A stretch of DNA of 64,000 nt from Echiichthys vipera (taxonomy: Eukaryota; Chordata; Actinopteri; Perciformes; Trachinidae), in assembly GCA_963691815.1 (NCBI GenBank), contig OY829662.1:26240056-26304055 (forward strand), written 5' to 3'. The notes under the pieces were generated by a model. That model ran no database searches, was not told the origin of the DNA, and saw only the letters and a list, made by a program, of their open reading frames with translations. Position numbers and translations under genes: made by a program. Shown here in pieces: positions 1-14,893 of this stretch (position 1 is the stretch's first letter; each line of letters starts with the position of its first letter).

Positions 1-1605
1 TAAACTGACTTAAAAAACATGATAATCTTATAAACTGATTTAAAAAACATGATAATCTTATAAACTGACTTAAAAACGCATGATAATCTTATAAACTTCT
101 TTAAGAAACATGATAATCTTATAAACTGACTTAAAAACGCATTGATAATCTTATAAACCGATTTAAAACGCATATGATAATCTTATAAACTGACTTAAAA
201 ACACATGATAATTTTATAACTGACTTAAAAACAGATAATAATCTTAAAAATGACTTAAAAACACATGAAAATCTTATGATCTGACTTAAAAACACATGAT
301 AATCTCATAAACTGATTTAAAAACACATGATAATCATATAAACTGACTTAAAACAAATGATAATCTTATAAACCGACTAACAACATATATGATAATCTTA
401 TAAACTGATTTAAAAACACATGATAATCGTATAAACTGACTTAAAAACATATGATAATCTTATAAACCGATTTACAACATATATGATAATTTCATAAACT
501 GATTTAAAAACACATATGATAATCTTATAACCTGACTTAAAAACACATATGATAATCTTATAAACTGACATAAAAACACATGATAATCTTTTAAACTGAC
601 TTAAAAACACATGATAATCTTATAAATGACTTAAAAACACATGATTATCTTGTAAACTGAGTTAAAAACACATGATAATCTGATAAACAGACTTAAAAAC
701 ACATGATAATCCTGTAAACTTTTTCAAAAACACATGATAATCTGATAAACAGACTTAAAAACACATGATAATCTTATAAATGACTTAAAAACACATGATT
801 ATCTTGTAAACTGAGTTAAAAACACATGATAATCTGATAAACAGACTTAAAAACACATGATAATCCTGTAAACTTTTTCAAAAACACATGATAATCTGAT
901 AAACAGACTTAAAAACACATGATAATCTTATAAACTGACTTAAAAAAACAAATCATAATCTTATGAACTGACTAAAAAAAGCATGATGATCTTATATACT
1001 GATTTATAAACACATGATAATCTTATAAACTGACTTAAAAACACATATGATAATTTCATGAACGGATTTAAAACAGATTATAATCTTATAAACTGACTTA
1101 AAAACACAAATGATAATCTTATAAATGACCTAAAAACACATGATTATCTTATAAACTGACTTAAAAACGCATATGATCATCTTATAAACCGATTTAAAAC
1201 GCATATGAAAATCTTATAAACTGAATTAAAAACACATGAAAATCTTATGATCTGACTTAAAAACACAAAATAATCTAATAAACTGACTTCGAAACACACG
1301 ATAATCTTATAAACTGACTTAAAAACACATATGATAATCTTATGAACTGACTTCAAAACACACATGATAATCTTATTAACTGACTTCAAAACACATGATA
1401 ATCGAATAAACTGATTTAAAAAAACATATGATAATCTTATCAACTGATTTAAAAACACATATGATAATCTTACAAACTGACTTAAAAAAACAAATGATAA
1501 TCTTATTAACTGATTTAAAAAACATATGATAATCTTATAAACTGACTTAAAAATGCATGATGATCTAATATACTTATTTATGAACACATGATAATCTTAT
1601 AAACG
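1..1605. repeat. Higher-order duplication, copy 1 (left-truncated by window)
   Basis: The variant order along this stretch is repeated at 4,389-5,994 with offset 4,388/4,389. A single-base indel in the unit near 140 shifts the offset by one. The copies part near 1,605. Identical long shadow frames in both copies show very high identity. The left limit lies outside the window. Confidence 0.85.
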
Positions 1606-2947
1606 GACTTAAAAACACATATTATTTTATAAACTGACTTAAAAACACATGATAATCTTATAAACTGACCTAAAAACACATGATTATCTTATAAACTGAC
1701 TTAAAAACATGTTATAATCTCATAAACTGACTTAAAAACCCGTGATAATCTTATAACCTGACTTAAAAACACATATGATAATCTTATAAACTGACATAAA
1801 AACACATGATAATCTTTTAAACTGACTTAAAAACACATGATAATCTTATAAATGACTTAAAAACACATGATTATCTTAAAAAACCGAGTTAAAAACAATT
1901 GATAATCTGATAAACAGACTTAAAAACACATGATAATCCTGTAAACTGTTTTAAAAACACATGATAATCGGATAAACAGACTTAAAAACACATGATAATC
2001 TTATGAACTGATTTAAAAAACATATGATAATCTTATTAACTGACTTAAAAATGCATGATGATCTTATATACTGATTTATAAACACATGATAATCTTATAA
2101 ACTGACTTAAAAAACATATGATAATTTTATGAACCGACTTAAAACACATGATAATCGTATAAACTGACTAAAAAACACAAATGATAATCCTATAAATGAC
2201 CTAAAAACACATGATAATCTTATAAATGACTAAAAAACACATGATAATCTTATAAACGGATTTATAAACACATGATAATCTTATAAACTGACTTAAAACA
2301 CATGATAATCTCATAAACTAACTTAAAACACACATATAATAATCTTATGAACTGGTTTAAACACATATGATAATCCTATAAACTGACTTAAAAACACAAA
2401 TGATAATCTTATAAACTTACCTAAAAACACATGATAATCTTATAAACTGACTTAAACACACATGATAATCCAATGAACTGACTAAAAAACACATGCTAAT
2501 CTTATAAACTAACTTAAAACACACATATAATAATCTTATGAACTGGTTTAAAAACACATGATAATCCTATAAACTGACTTAAAAAAACATATGATAATAT
2601 TATAAATTGATTTAAAAAACATGATAATCTTATAAACTGACTAAAAAACGCATGTTAATCTTATAAACTGACTTAAGAAACATGATTATCTTATAAACTG
2701 ACTTAAAAACGCATATGATCATCTTATAACCGATTTAAAACGCATATGAAAATCTTATAAACTGACTTAAAAACACATGAAAATGTTATGATCTGACTTA
2801 AAAACACATGATAATCTAATAAACAGACTTAAAAACACAATATTCTTATAAATTGATTTAAAAAACATGATCATCTTATAAACAGACTTAAAAACACATC
2901 TGATAATCTTATGAACCGACTTAAAACTTATATGATAATCTTATCTT

Positions 2948-3288
2948 TTGGCGGCAGTAGCTCAGTCCATAGGTGACTTGGCTGGCAAACCGAAGGGTCG
3001 CTGGTTCAAGTCCCTGTGCGGACCAAGTATGGAGCATGGACTGGTTGCTGGAGAGGAGCCAGTTCATCTCCTGGGCACTGCCGAGGTGCTGTTGAGCAAG
3101 GCACCGAACCCCCAACTGCTCGGGGCGCTGGTTACTGGCAGCCCCCTTCGCTCTAACATCTCTCCCTAATTGCATGTATAGGCCCTGTTTGTGCATGTGT
3201 GTATTTCGGGCCTGTGTGTGTATGTATGTATAATAATAAGAGTGAAAAAAAAAATTCAATTTCCCCGTGCGGGATAAATAAAGTAATT

Positions 3289-3319
<31 letters not shown>

Positions 3320-3320
3320 T
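2948..3320 (+). mobile_element. tRNA-derived SINE with (TTC)n tail
   Basis: The element starts with a tRNA-like head: GTAGCTCAGT resembles a polymerase III box A, and GGTTCAAGTCC about 50 bp further on is a box B. A GC-rich body follows, then a short A-rich stretch, GATAAATAAAGTAA, and a (TTC)n tail. Satellite units abut both ends, so it inserted into the array. A second, shorter copy lies at 61,468-61,668. The family name was not determined. Confidence 0.85.
3283..3319. repeat. (TTC)n microsatellite, SINE tail
   Basis: About a dozen TTC triplets form the 3' end of the SINE and join directly to satellite sequence. Confidence 0.9.
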
Positions 3321-4388
3321 AAACTGACTTAAAAACACATATGATAATCTTATAAACTGACTTAAAAACACATGATAATCTTATAAACTGACTTAAAAAC
3401 ACATGATAATCTAATAAACAGACTTAAAAACACATGATAATCTTATAAATTGACTTATAGACACATGATAATCTTATAAACTGACTTGAGAAACATGATT
3501 ATCTTATAAACTGACTTAAAAACGCATATGATCATCTTATAAACCGATTTAAAACGCATATGAAAATCTTATAAACTGAATTAAAAACACATGAAAATCT
3601 TATGATCTGACTTAAAAACACAAATTAATCTTATAAACTGACTTCGAAACACACGATAATCTTATAAACTGACTTAAAAACACATATGATAATCTTATGA
3701 ACTGACTTCAAAACACACATGATAATCTTATTAACTGACTTCAAAACACATATGATAATTTTATGAACCGACTTAAAACATATGATAATCTTATAAACTG
3801 ACTTAAAAACACAAATGATAATCTTATAAATGACCTAAAAACACATGATAATCTTATAAATGACTTAAAAACACATGATAATCTTTTAAACTTACTTAAA
3901 AACACATATGATAATCTTATGAAATGACTTAAAAACACATGAATATCTTATAAACTGACTTAAAAACACATGATAATCTTATAAACGGATTTATAAACAC
4001 ATGATAATCTTATAAACTGACTTAAAACACATGATAATCTTATAAACTAACTTAAAACACACATATAATAATCTTATGAACTGGTTTAAATACACATGAT
4101 AATCCTATAAACTGACTTAAAAACACATGATAATTTTATAACTGACTTAAAAACAGATAATAATCTTAAAAATGACTTAAAAACACATAAAAATCTTATG
4201 ATCTGACTTAAAAACACAAAATAATCTTATAAACTGACTTCGAAACACACGATAATCTTATAAACTGACTTAAAAACACATATGATAATCTTATTAACTG
4301 ACTTAAAACACATGATAATCTTATGAACTAACTTAAAACACACATATAATGATCTTATGAACTGGTTTAAATACACATGATAATCCTA

Positions 4389-5994
4389 TAAACTGACTTA
4401 AAAAACATGATAATCTTATAAACTGATTTAAAAAACATGATAATCTTATAAACTGACTTAAAAACGCATGATAATCTTATAAACTTCTTTAAGAAACATG
4501 ATAATCTTATAAACTGACTTAAAAACGCATATGATAATCTTATAAACCGATTTAAAACGCATATGATAATCTTATAAACTGACTTAAAAACACATGATAA
4601 TTTTATAACTGACTTAAAAACAGATAATAATCTTAAAAATGACTTAAAAACACATGAAAATCTTATGATCTGACTTAAAAACACATGATAATCTCATAAA
4701 CTGATTTAAAAACACATGATAATCATATAAACTGACTTAAAACAAATGATAATCTTATAAACCGACTAACAACATATATGATAATCTTATAAACTGATTT
4801 AAAAACACATGATAATCGTATAAACTGACTTAAAAACATATGATAATCTTATAAACCGATTTACAACATATATGATAATTTCATAAACTGATTTAAAAAC
4901 ACATATGATAATCTTATAACCTGACTTAAAAACACATATGATAATCTTATAAACTGACATAAAAACACATGATAATCTTTTAAACTGACTTAAAAACACA
5001 TGATAATCTTATAAATGACTTAAAAACACATGATTATCTTGTAAACTGAGTTAAAAACACATGATAATCTGATAAACAGACTTAAAAACACATGATAATC
5101 CTGTAAACTTTTTCAAAAACACATGATAATCTGATAAACAGACTTAAAAACACATGATAATCTTATAAATGACTTAAAAACACATGATTATCTTGTAAAC
5201 TGAGTTAAAAACACATGATAATCTGATAAACAGACTTAAAAACACATGATAATCCTGTAAACTTTTTCAAAAACACATGATAATCTGATAAACAGACTTA
5301 AAAACACATGATAATCTTATAAACTGACTTAAAAAAACAAATCATAATCTTATGAACTGACTAAAAAAAGCATGATGATCTTATATACTGATTTATAAAC
5401 ACATGATAATCTTATAAACTGACTTAAAAACACATATGATAATTTCATGAACGGATTTAAAACAGATTATAATCTTATAAACTGACTTAAAAACACAAAT
5501 GATAATCTTATAAATGACCTAAAAACACATGATTATCTTATAAACTGACTTAAAAACGCATATGATCATCTTATAAACCGATTTAAAACGCATATGAAAA
5601 TCTTATAAACTGAATTAAAAACACATGAAAATCTTATGATCTGACTTAAAAACACAAAATAATCTAATAAACTGACTTCGAAACACACGATAATCTTATA
5701 AACTGACTTAAAAACACATATGATAATCTTATGAACTGACTTCAAAACACACATGATAATCTTATTAACTGACTTCAAAACACATGATAATCGAATAAAC
5801 TGATTTAAAAAAACATATGATAATCTTATCAACTGATTTAAAAACACATATGATAATCTTACAAACTGACTTAAAAAAACAAATGATAATCTTATGAACT
5901 GATTTAAAAAACATATGATAATCTTATAAACTGACTTAAAAATGCATGATGATCTAATATACTTATTTATGAACACATGATAATCTTATAAACT
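4389..5994. repeat. Higher-order duplication, copy 2 of 1-1,605
   Basis: This is the second copy of the 1-1,605 block. Its right part is itself repeated once more at 6,220-6,900 with an offset of 920 bp: the markers CATGATGATC, AATTTCATGA and ACTGACTTCG recur at 5,371/6,291, 5,441/6,361 and 5,671/6,591. The SINE at 2,948 lies between copies 1 and 2 and is not duplicated. Confidence 0.85.
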
Positions 5995-6899
5995 GACTTA
6001 AAAACACATGTGATAATTTTATGAACCGACTTAAAACACATGATAATCTTATAATTGACTTAAAAACACATGATTATCTTAAAAAACTGAGTTAAAAACA
6101 CATGATAATCTGATAAAAAGACTTAAAAACACATGATAATCCTGTAAACTTTTTCAAAAACACATGATAATCTGATAAACAGACTTAAAAACACATGATA
6201 ATCTTATAAACTGACTTAAAAACACATATGATATTCTTATAAACTGACTTATAAAAACAAATGATAATCTTATGAACTGACTCAAAAAAGCATGATGATC
6301 TTATATACTGATTTATAAACACATGATAATCTTATAAACTGACTTAAAAACACATATGATAATTTCATGAACGGACTTAAAACACATGATAATCTTATAA
6401 ACTGACTTAAAAACACAAATGATAATCTTATAAATGACCTAAAAACACATGATTATCTTATAAACTGACTTAAAAACGCATATGATCATCTTATAAACCG
6501 ATTTAAAACGCGTATGAAAATCTTATAAACTGAATTAAAAACACATGAAAATCTTATGATCTGACTTAAAAACACAAATTAATCTAATAAACTGACTTCG
6601 AAACACACGATAATCTTATAAACTGACTTAAAAACACATATGATAATCTTATGAACTTACTTCAAAACACACAGGATAATCTTATTAACTGACTTCAAAA
6701 CACATGATAATCGAATAAACTGATTTAAAAACACATATGATAATCTTATCAACTGATTTAAAAACACATATGATAATCTTACAAACTGACTTATAAAAAC
6801 ATTTGATAATCTTATGAACTGATTTAAAAAACATATGATAATCTTATAAACTGACTTAAAAATGCATGATGATCTCATATACTTATTTATGAACACATG

Positions 6900-8850
6900 A
6901 TAATCTTATAAACTGACTTAAAAACACATGTGATAATTTTATGAACCGACTTAAAACACATGATAATCTTATAAATGACCTAAAAACACATGATAATCTT
7001 ATAAATGACTTAAAAACACATGATAATCTTTTATACTTACTTAAAAACACATATGATAATCTTATGAAATGACTAAAAAACACATGAATATCTTATAAAC
7101 TGACTTAAAAACACATGATAATCTTATAAACGGATTTATAAACACATGATAATCTTATAAACTGACTTAAAACACATGCTAATCTTATAAACTAACTTAA
7201 AACACACATATAATAATCTTATGAACTGGTTTAAACACACATGATAATCCTATAAACTGACTTAAAAACACATATGATAATCTTTAAAACTGACTTAAAA
7301 ACACAAATGATAATCTTATAAATGACTTAAAAACACATGATAATCCTATAAACTGACTAAAAAACACATGATAATCTAATAAACAGACTTAAAAACATGA
7401 TAATCTTATAAACTGACTTAAAACACATGTGATAATCTTATAAATTTACCTAAAAACACATGATAATCTTATAAACTGACTTAAACAAACATGATAATCC
7501 AATAAACTGACTAAAAAACACATGCTAATCTAATAAACAGACGTAAAAACATGATAATCTTATAAACTGACTTAAAAACACACATGATAATCCTATAAAC
7601 TGACTTAAACACACATGATAATCTTATAAACTGACTTAAACACACATGATAATCCAATAAACTGACTAAAAAACACATGCTAATCTTATAAACTAACTTA
7701 AAACACACATACAATAATCTTATGAACTGGTTTAAAAAGACATGATAATCCTATAAACTGACTTAAAAAAACATATGATAATCTGATAAACTGATTTAAA
7801 AAACATGATTATCTTATAAACTGACTTAAAAACGCATGATAATCTTATTAACTGACTTAAGAAACATGATTATCTTATAAACTGACTTAAAAACTCATAT
7901 GATCATCTTATAAACCGATTTAAAACGCATATGAAAATCTTATAAACTGAATTAAAAAGACATGAAAATCTTATGATCTGACTTAAAAACACAAATTAAT
8001 CTAATAAACTGATTTCGAAACACACGATAATCTTATAAACTGACTTAAAAACACATGATAATCTTATGAACTGACTTCAAAACACACATGATAATCTTAT
8101 TAACTGACTTCAAAAAACATGATAATCGAATAAACTGATTTAAAAACACATATGATAATCTTACAAACTGACTTATAAAAACAAATGATAATCTTATGAA
8201 CTGATTTAAAAAACATATTATAATCTTATAAACTGACTTAAAAACACATGTGATAATTTTATGAACCGACTTAAAACACATGATAATCTTATAAATGACC
8301 TAAAAACACATGATAATCTTATAAATGACTTAAAAACACATGATAATCTTTTAAACTTACTTAAAAACACATATGATAATCTTATGAAATGACTTAAAAA
8401 CACATGAATATCTTATAAAATGACTTAAAAACACATGGTAATCTTATAAACGGATTTATAAACACATGATAATCTTATAAACTGACTTAAAACACATGCT
8501 AATCTTATAAACTAACTTAAAACACACATATAATAATCTTATGAACTGGTTTAAACACACATGATAATCCTATAAACTGACTTAAAAACACATATGATAA
8601 TCTTTAAAACTGACTTAAAAACACAAATGATAATCTTATAAATGACTTAAAAACACATGATAATCCTATAAACTGACTAAAAAACACATGATAATCTAAT
8701 AAACAGACTTAAAAACATGATAATCTTATAAACTGACTTAAAAACACATATGATAATCTTATAAATGTACCTAAAAACACATGATAATCTTATAAACTGA
8801 CTTAAACACACATGATAATCCAATAAACTGACTAAAAAACACATGCTAAT
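6900..8850. repeat. 1,320-bp-offset duplication within the satellite
   Basis: Diagnostic variants recur exactly 1,320 bp apart: TGATAATTTT at 6,931 and 8,251, and TCTTTAAAAC at 7,281 and 8,601. Matching stretches run about 6,900-7,530 and 8,220-8,850, with non-matching satellite units between them. Confidence 0.75.
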
Positions 8851-11800
8851 CTCATAAACTAACTTAAAACACACATATAATAATCTTATGAACTGGTTTA
8901 AATACACATGGTAATCCTATAAACTGACTTAAAAAACATGATAATCTTATAAACTGATTTAAAAAACATGATAATCTTATAAACTGACTTAAAAACGCAT
9001 GATAATCTTATAAACTTCTTTAAGAAACATGATAATCTTATAAACTGACTTAAAAACGCATATGATAATCTTATAAACCGATTTAAAACGCATATGATAA
9101 TCTTATAAACTGACTTAAAAACACACATGATAATCTTATTAACTGACTTAAAACACATGATAATCTTATGAACTAACTTAAAACACACATATAATAATCT
9201 TATGAACTGGATTAAATAAACATGATAATCCTATAAACTGACTTAAAAACACATGATAATCTAATAAACAGACTTAAAAACACATGATAATTCTATAAAC
9301 TGACTTAAAAACACATGATAATCTTATAAATTTACCTAAAAACACATGATAATCTTATAAACTGACTTAAACACACATGATAATCCAATAAACTGACTAA
9401 TAAACACATGCTAATCTTATAAACTAACTTAAAACACACATATAATAATCTTATGTACTGGTTTAAATACACATGATAATCCTATAAACTGACTTAAAAA
9501 AAAATTTTAATCTTATAAACTGATTTAAAAAACATGATTATCTTATAAACTGACTTAAAAACGCATGATAATCTTATAAACTTCTTTAAGAAACATGATA
9601 ATCTTATAAACTGACTTAAAAACGCATATGATAATCTTATAAACCGATTTAAAACGCATATGATAATCTTATAAACTGACTTAAAAACACATGATAATTT
9701 TATAACTGACTTAAAAACAGATAATAGTCTTAAAAATGACTTAAAAAAACATGGAAATCTTATGATCTGACTTAAAAACACATGATAATCTCATAAACTG
9801 ATTTAAAAACACATGATAATCGTATAAACTGACTTAAAAACATATGATAATCTTATAAACCGATTTACAACATATATGATAATCTCATGAACTGATTTAA
9901 AAACACATATGATAATCTTATAAACGGACTTAAAAACACATATTATTTTATAAACTGACTTAAAAACACATGATAATCTTATGAACTGACCTAAAAACAC
10001 ATGATTATCTTATAAACTCACTTAATAACACGTTATAAACTCATAAACTGACTTAAAAACCCGTGATAATCTTATAACCTGACTTAAAAACACATATGAT
10101 AATCTTATAAACTGACATAAAAACACATGATAATCTTATAAACTGGTTTAAAGCGCATATGATAATCCTATAAACTGATTTAAAAAACATGATAATCTTA
10201 TAAACTGATTTAAAAAACATGATAATCTTATGAACTGACTTAAAAACGCATGATAATCTTATAAACTTCTTTAAGAAACATGATAATCTCATAAACTGAC
10301 TCAAAAACGCATATGATAATCTTATAAACCGATTTAAAACGCATATGATAATCTTAAAAACTGACTTAAAAACACATATGATATTCTTAGAAACTAACTT
10401 ATAAAAACAAATGATAATCTTATGAACTGATTTAAAAAACATATGATAATCTTATTAACTGACTTAAAAATGCATGATAATCTTATATACTGATTTATAA
10501 ACACATGATGATCTTATAAACTGACTTAAAAACACATATGATAATTTTATGAACCGTCTTAAAAATCATGATAATCTTATAAACTGACTAAAAAACACAA
10601 ATGATAATCTTATAAATTACCTAAAAACACATGATAATCTTATAAATGACTAAAAAACACATGATAATCTTTTAAACTTACTTAAAAACAAATATGATAA
10701 TCTTATGAAATGACTTAAAAACACATGAATATCTTATAAACTGACTTAAAAACACATGATATTCTTATAAACGGATTTATAAACACATGATAATCTTATA
10801 AACTGACTTAAAACACATGATAATCTCATAAACTAACTTAAAACACACATATAATAATCTTATGAACTGGTTTAAACACATATGATAATCCTATAAACTG
10901 ACTTAAAAACACAAATGATAATCTTATAAACTTACCTAAAAACACATGATAATCTTATAAACTGACTTAAACACACATGATAATCCAATAAACTGACAAA
11001 AAAACACATGCTAATCTTATAAACTAACTTAAAACACACATATAATAATCTTATGAACTGGTTTAAAAACACATGATAATCCTATAAACTGACTTAAAAA
11101 AACATATGATAATCTTATAAATTGATTTAAAAAACATGATAATCTTATAAACTGACTAAAAAACACATGTTAATCTTATAAACTGACTTAAGAAACATGA
11201 TGATCTTATAAACTGACTTAAAAACGCATATGATCATCTTATAAACTGACTTAAAAACACATGAAAATGTTATGATCTGACTTAAAAACACATGATAATC
11301 TAATAAACAGACTTAAAAACACATGATATTCTTATAAATTGATTTAAAAAACATGATAATCTTATAAACAGACTTAAAAACACATATGATAATCTTATGA
11401 ACCGACTTAAAATTTATATGATAATCTCATAAACTGACTTAAAAACACATATGATAATCTTATAAACTGACTTAAAAACACATGATAATCTTATAAACTG
11501 ACTTAAAAACACATGATAATCTAATAAACAGACTTAAAAACACATGATAATCTTATAAATTGACTTAAAAACACATGATAATCTTATACACTGACTTAAA
11601 CACACATGATAATCTTATAAACTGACTTAAAAACACATGCTAATCTTATAAACTAATTTAAAACACACATACAATAATCTTATGAACTGATTTAAAAAAC
11701 ATGATAATCTTATAAACTGATTTAAAAAACATGATAATCTTATAAACTGACTTAAAAACGCATGATAATCTTATAAACTTCCTTAAGAAACATGATAATC

Positions 11801-12507
11801 TTATAAACTGACTTAAAAACGCATATGATAATCTTATAAACCGATTTAAAACGCATATGATAATCTTATAAACTGACTTAAAAACACATGAAAATGTTAT
11901 GATCTGACTTAAAAACACATGATAATCTAATAAACAGACTTAAAAACACATGTTATTCTTATAAATTGATTTAAAAAACATGATAATCTTATAAACAGAC
12001 TTAAAAACACATATGATAATCTTATGAACCGACTTAAAATTTATATGATAATCTCATAAACTGACTTAAAAACACATATGATAATCTTATAAACTGACTT
12101 AAAAACACATGATAATCTTATAAACTGACTTAAAAACACATGATAATCTAATAAACAGACTTAAAAACACATGATAATCTTATAAATTGACTTAAAAACA
12201 CATGATAATCTTATACACTGACTTAAACACACATGATAATCTTATAAACTGACTTAAAAACACATGCTAATCTTATAAACTAACTTAAAACACACATACA
12301 ATAATCTTATGAACTGATTTAAAAACACATATGATAATCTTATTAACTGACTTAAAACACATGATAATCTTATGAACTAACTTAAAACACACATATAATA
12401 ATCTTATGAACTGGTTTAACTACACATGATAATCCTATAAACTGACTTAAAAAACCTGATAATCTTATAAACTTATTTAAAAAACATGATAATCTCATAA
12501 ACTGACT

Positions 12508-13629
12508 TAAAAACGCATGATAATCTTATAAACTTCTTTAAGAAACATGATAATCTTATAAACTGACTTAAAAATTGCATATGATAATCTTATAAACCGA
12601 TTTAAAACGCATATGATAATCTTATAAACTGACTTAAAAACACATGATAATTTTATAACTGACTTAAAAACAGATAATAATCTTAAAAATGACTTAAAAA
12701 CACATGAAAATCTTATGATCTGACTTAAAAACACATGATAATCTCATAAACTGATTTAAAAACACATGATAATCATATAAACTGACTTAAAACAAATGAT
12801 AATCTTATAAACCGACTTACAACATATATGATAATCTTATAAACTGATTTAAAAACACATGATAATCGTATAAACTGACTTAAAAACATATGATAATCTT
12901 ATAAACCGATTTACAACATATATGATAATTTCATAAACTGATTTAAAAACACATATGATAATCTTATAAACGGACTTAAAAACACATATTATTTTATAAA
13001 CTGACTTAAAAACACATGATAATCTTATAAACTGACTTAAACACACATGATAATCCAATAAACTGACTAAAAAACGCATGATAATCTTATAAACTTCTTT
13101 AAGAAACATGATAATCTTATAAACTGACTTAAAAATTGCATATGATAATCTTATAAACCGATTTAAAACGCATATGATAATCTTATAAACTGACTTAAAA
13201 ACACATGATAATTTTATAACTGACTTAAAAACAGATAATAATCTTAAAAATGACTTAAAAACACATGAAAATCTTATGATCTGACTTAAAAACACATGAT
13301 AATCTCATAAACTGATTTAAAAACACATGATAATCATATAAACTGACTTAAAACAAATGATAATCTTATAAACCGACTTACAACATATATGATAATCTTA
13401 TAAACTGATTTAAAAACACATGATAATCGTATAAACTGACTTAAAAACATATGATAATCTTATAAACCGATTTACAACATATATGATAATTTCATAAACT
13501 GATTTAAAAACACATATGATAATCTTATAAACGGACTTAAAAACACATATTATTTTATAAACTGACTTAAAAACACATGATAATCTTATAAACTGACTTA
13601 AACACACATGATAATCCAATAAACTGACT
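12508..13629. repeat. 561-bp direct tandem duplication inside copy A
   Basis: 12,508-13,068 is followed at once by a second copy at 13,069-13,629. For example AAACGCATGATAATC occurs at 12,511 and 13,072. The duplication is missing from copy B, so it arose after the 4-kb duplication or was lost from copy B. Confidence 0.9.
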
Positions 13630-13793
13630 AAAAAACACATATGATAATCTTATGAACTGACTTCAAAACACACATGATAATCTTATTAACTGACTTCAAA
13701 ACACATGATAATCTTATAAACTGATTTAAAAACACATATGATAATCTTACAAACTGACTTATAAAAACAAATGATAATCTTATGAACTGATTC

Positions 13794-14119
13794 GGGGCGG
13801 CTGTGGCTTGGTGGAAGAGTGGGTCGTCCTCTGTTCGAGAGATTGGTGGTTCGATCCCCATCTCCCCCTGGTCCACATGTCGAAGTATCCTTGGGCAAGA
13901 CACTGAACCCCGAATTGCTCCCCGTGCTGCGCATGGGTGTGTAAATGTGGTGTGAATGGTTAGATCAGATTAGATGGTATGTAGATGTCCACTGCCATCA
14001 GTGTGAATGTCTGTGTGAATGGGTGAATGTGACAGACACTGTGAAGCGCCTTGAGTAGTCAGATGACTAGAAAGGCGCTATATAAGTACAAGTCCATTTA
14101 CCATTTACCATTTACCATT
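13794..14119 (+). mobile_element. tRNA-derived SINE with CCATTTA-type tail (copy A)
   Basis: The element opens with a GGGGCGGCTGTGGC head. GGTTCGATCCC is a polymerase III box B, about 60 bp in. The body contains CCTTGGGCAAGACACTGAA, and the 3' tail is the widespread teleost type (GCGCCTTGAG, then AAGGCGCTATATAAGTAC, then repeated CCATTTA). It interrupts a satellite unit. A second copy at 17,677-18,002 arose by duplication of the whole block, not by a new insertion. Truncated relatives lie at 25,570-25,756 and 61,680-61,880. Confidence 0.85.
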
Positions 14120-14893
14120 TAAAAAACATATGATAATCTTATAAACTGACTTAAAAATGCATGATGATCTTATATACTGATTTATAAACACATGATAATC
14201 TTATAAACTGACTTAAAAACACATATGATAATTTTATGAACCGACTTAAAACACATGATAATCTTATAAACTGACTTAAAAACACAAATGATAATCTTAT
14301 AAATGACCTAAAAACACATGATAATCTTATAAATGACTTAAAAACACATGATAATCTTTTAAACTTACTTAAAAACACATATGATAATCTTATGAAATGA
14401 CTTAAAAACACATGAATATCTTATAAACTGACTTAAAAACACATGATAATCTTATAAACGGATTTATAAACACATGATAATCTTATAAACTAACTTAAAA
14501 CACACATATAATAATCTTATGAACTGGTTTAAATACACATGATAATCTTATAAACAGACTTAAAAACACATATGATAATCTTATGAACCGACTTAAAATT
14601 TATATGATAATCTCATAAACTGACTTAAAAACACATATGATAATCTTATAAACTGACTTAAAAACACATTATAATCTTATAAACTGACTTAAAAACACAT
14701 GATAATCTAATAAACAGACTTAAAAACACATGATAATCTTATAAATTGACTTAAAAACACATGATAATCTTATACACTGACTTAAACACAAATGATAATC
14801 TTATAAACTGACTTAAAAACACATGCTAATCTTATAAACTAACTTAAAACACACATACAATAATCTTATGAACTGATTTAAAAAACATGACAA

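Larger units (their letters stand above)
10450..14893. repeat. 4.44-kb tandem higher-order repeat, copy A (with SINE)
   Basis: This block and 14,894-18,776 are head-to-tail copies. The offset is 4,444 bp up to about 13,068 and 3,883 bp after 13,630, because copy A has an extra 561-bp internal duplication. Both copies carry the same SINE at the same relative position, so the duplication post-dates that insertion. Only a few base differences were seen by eye. Confidence 0.92.

Noticed and set aside
2948..3060. A functional tRNA gene
   Set aside because: Box A and box B are present, but the acceptor and anticodon stems do not form and a SINE body follows.
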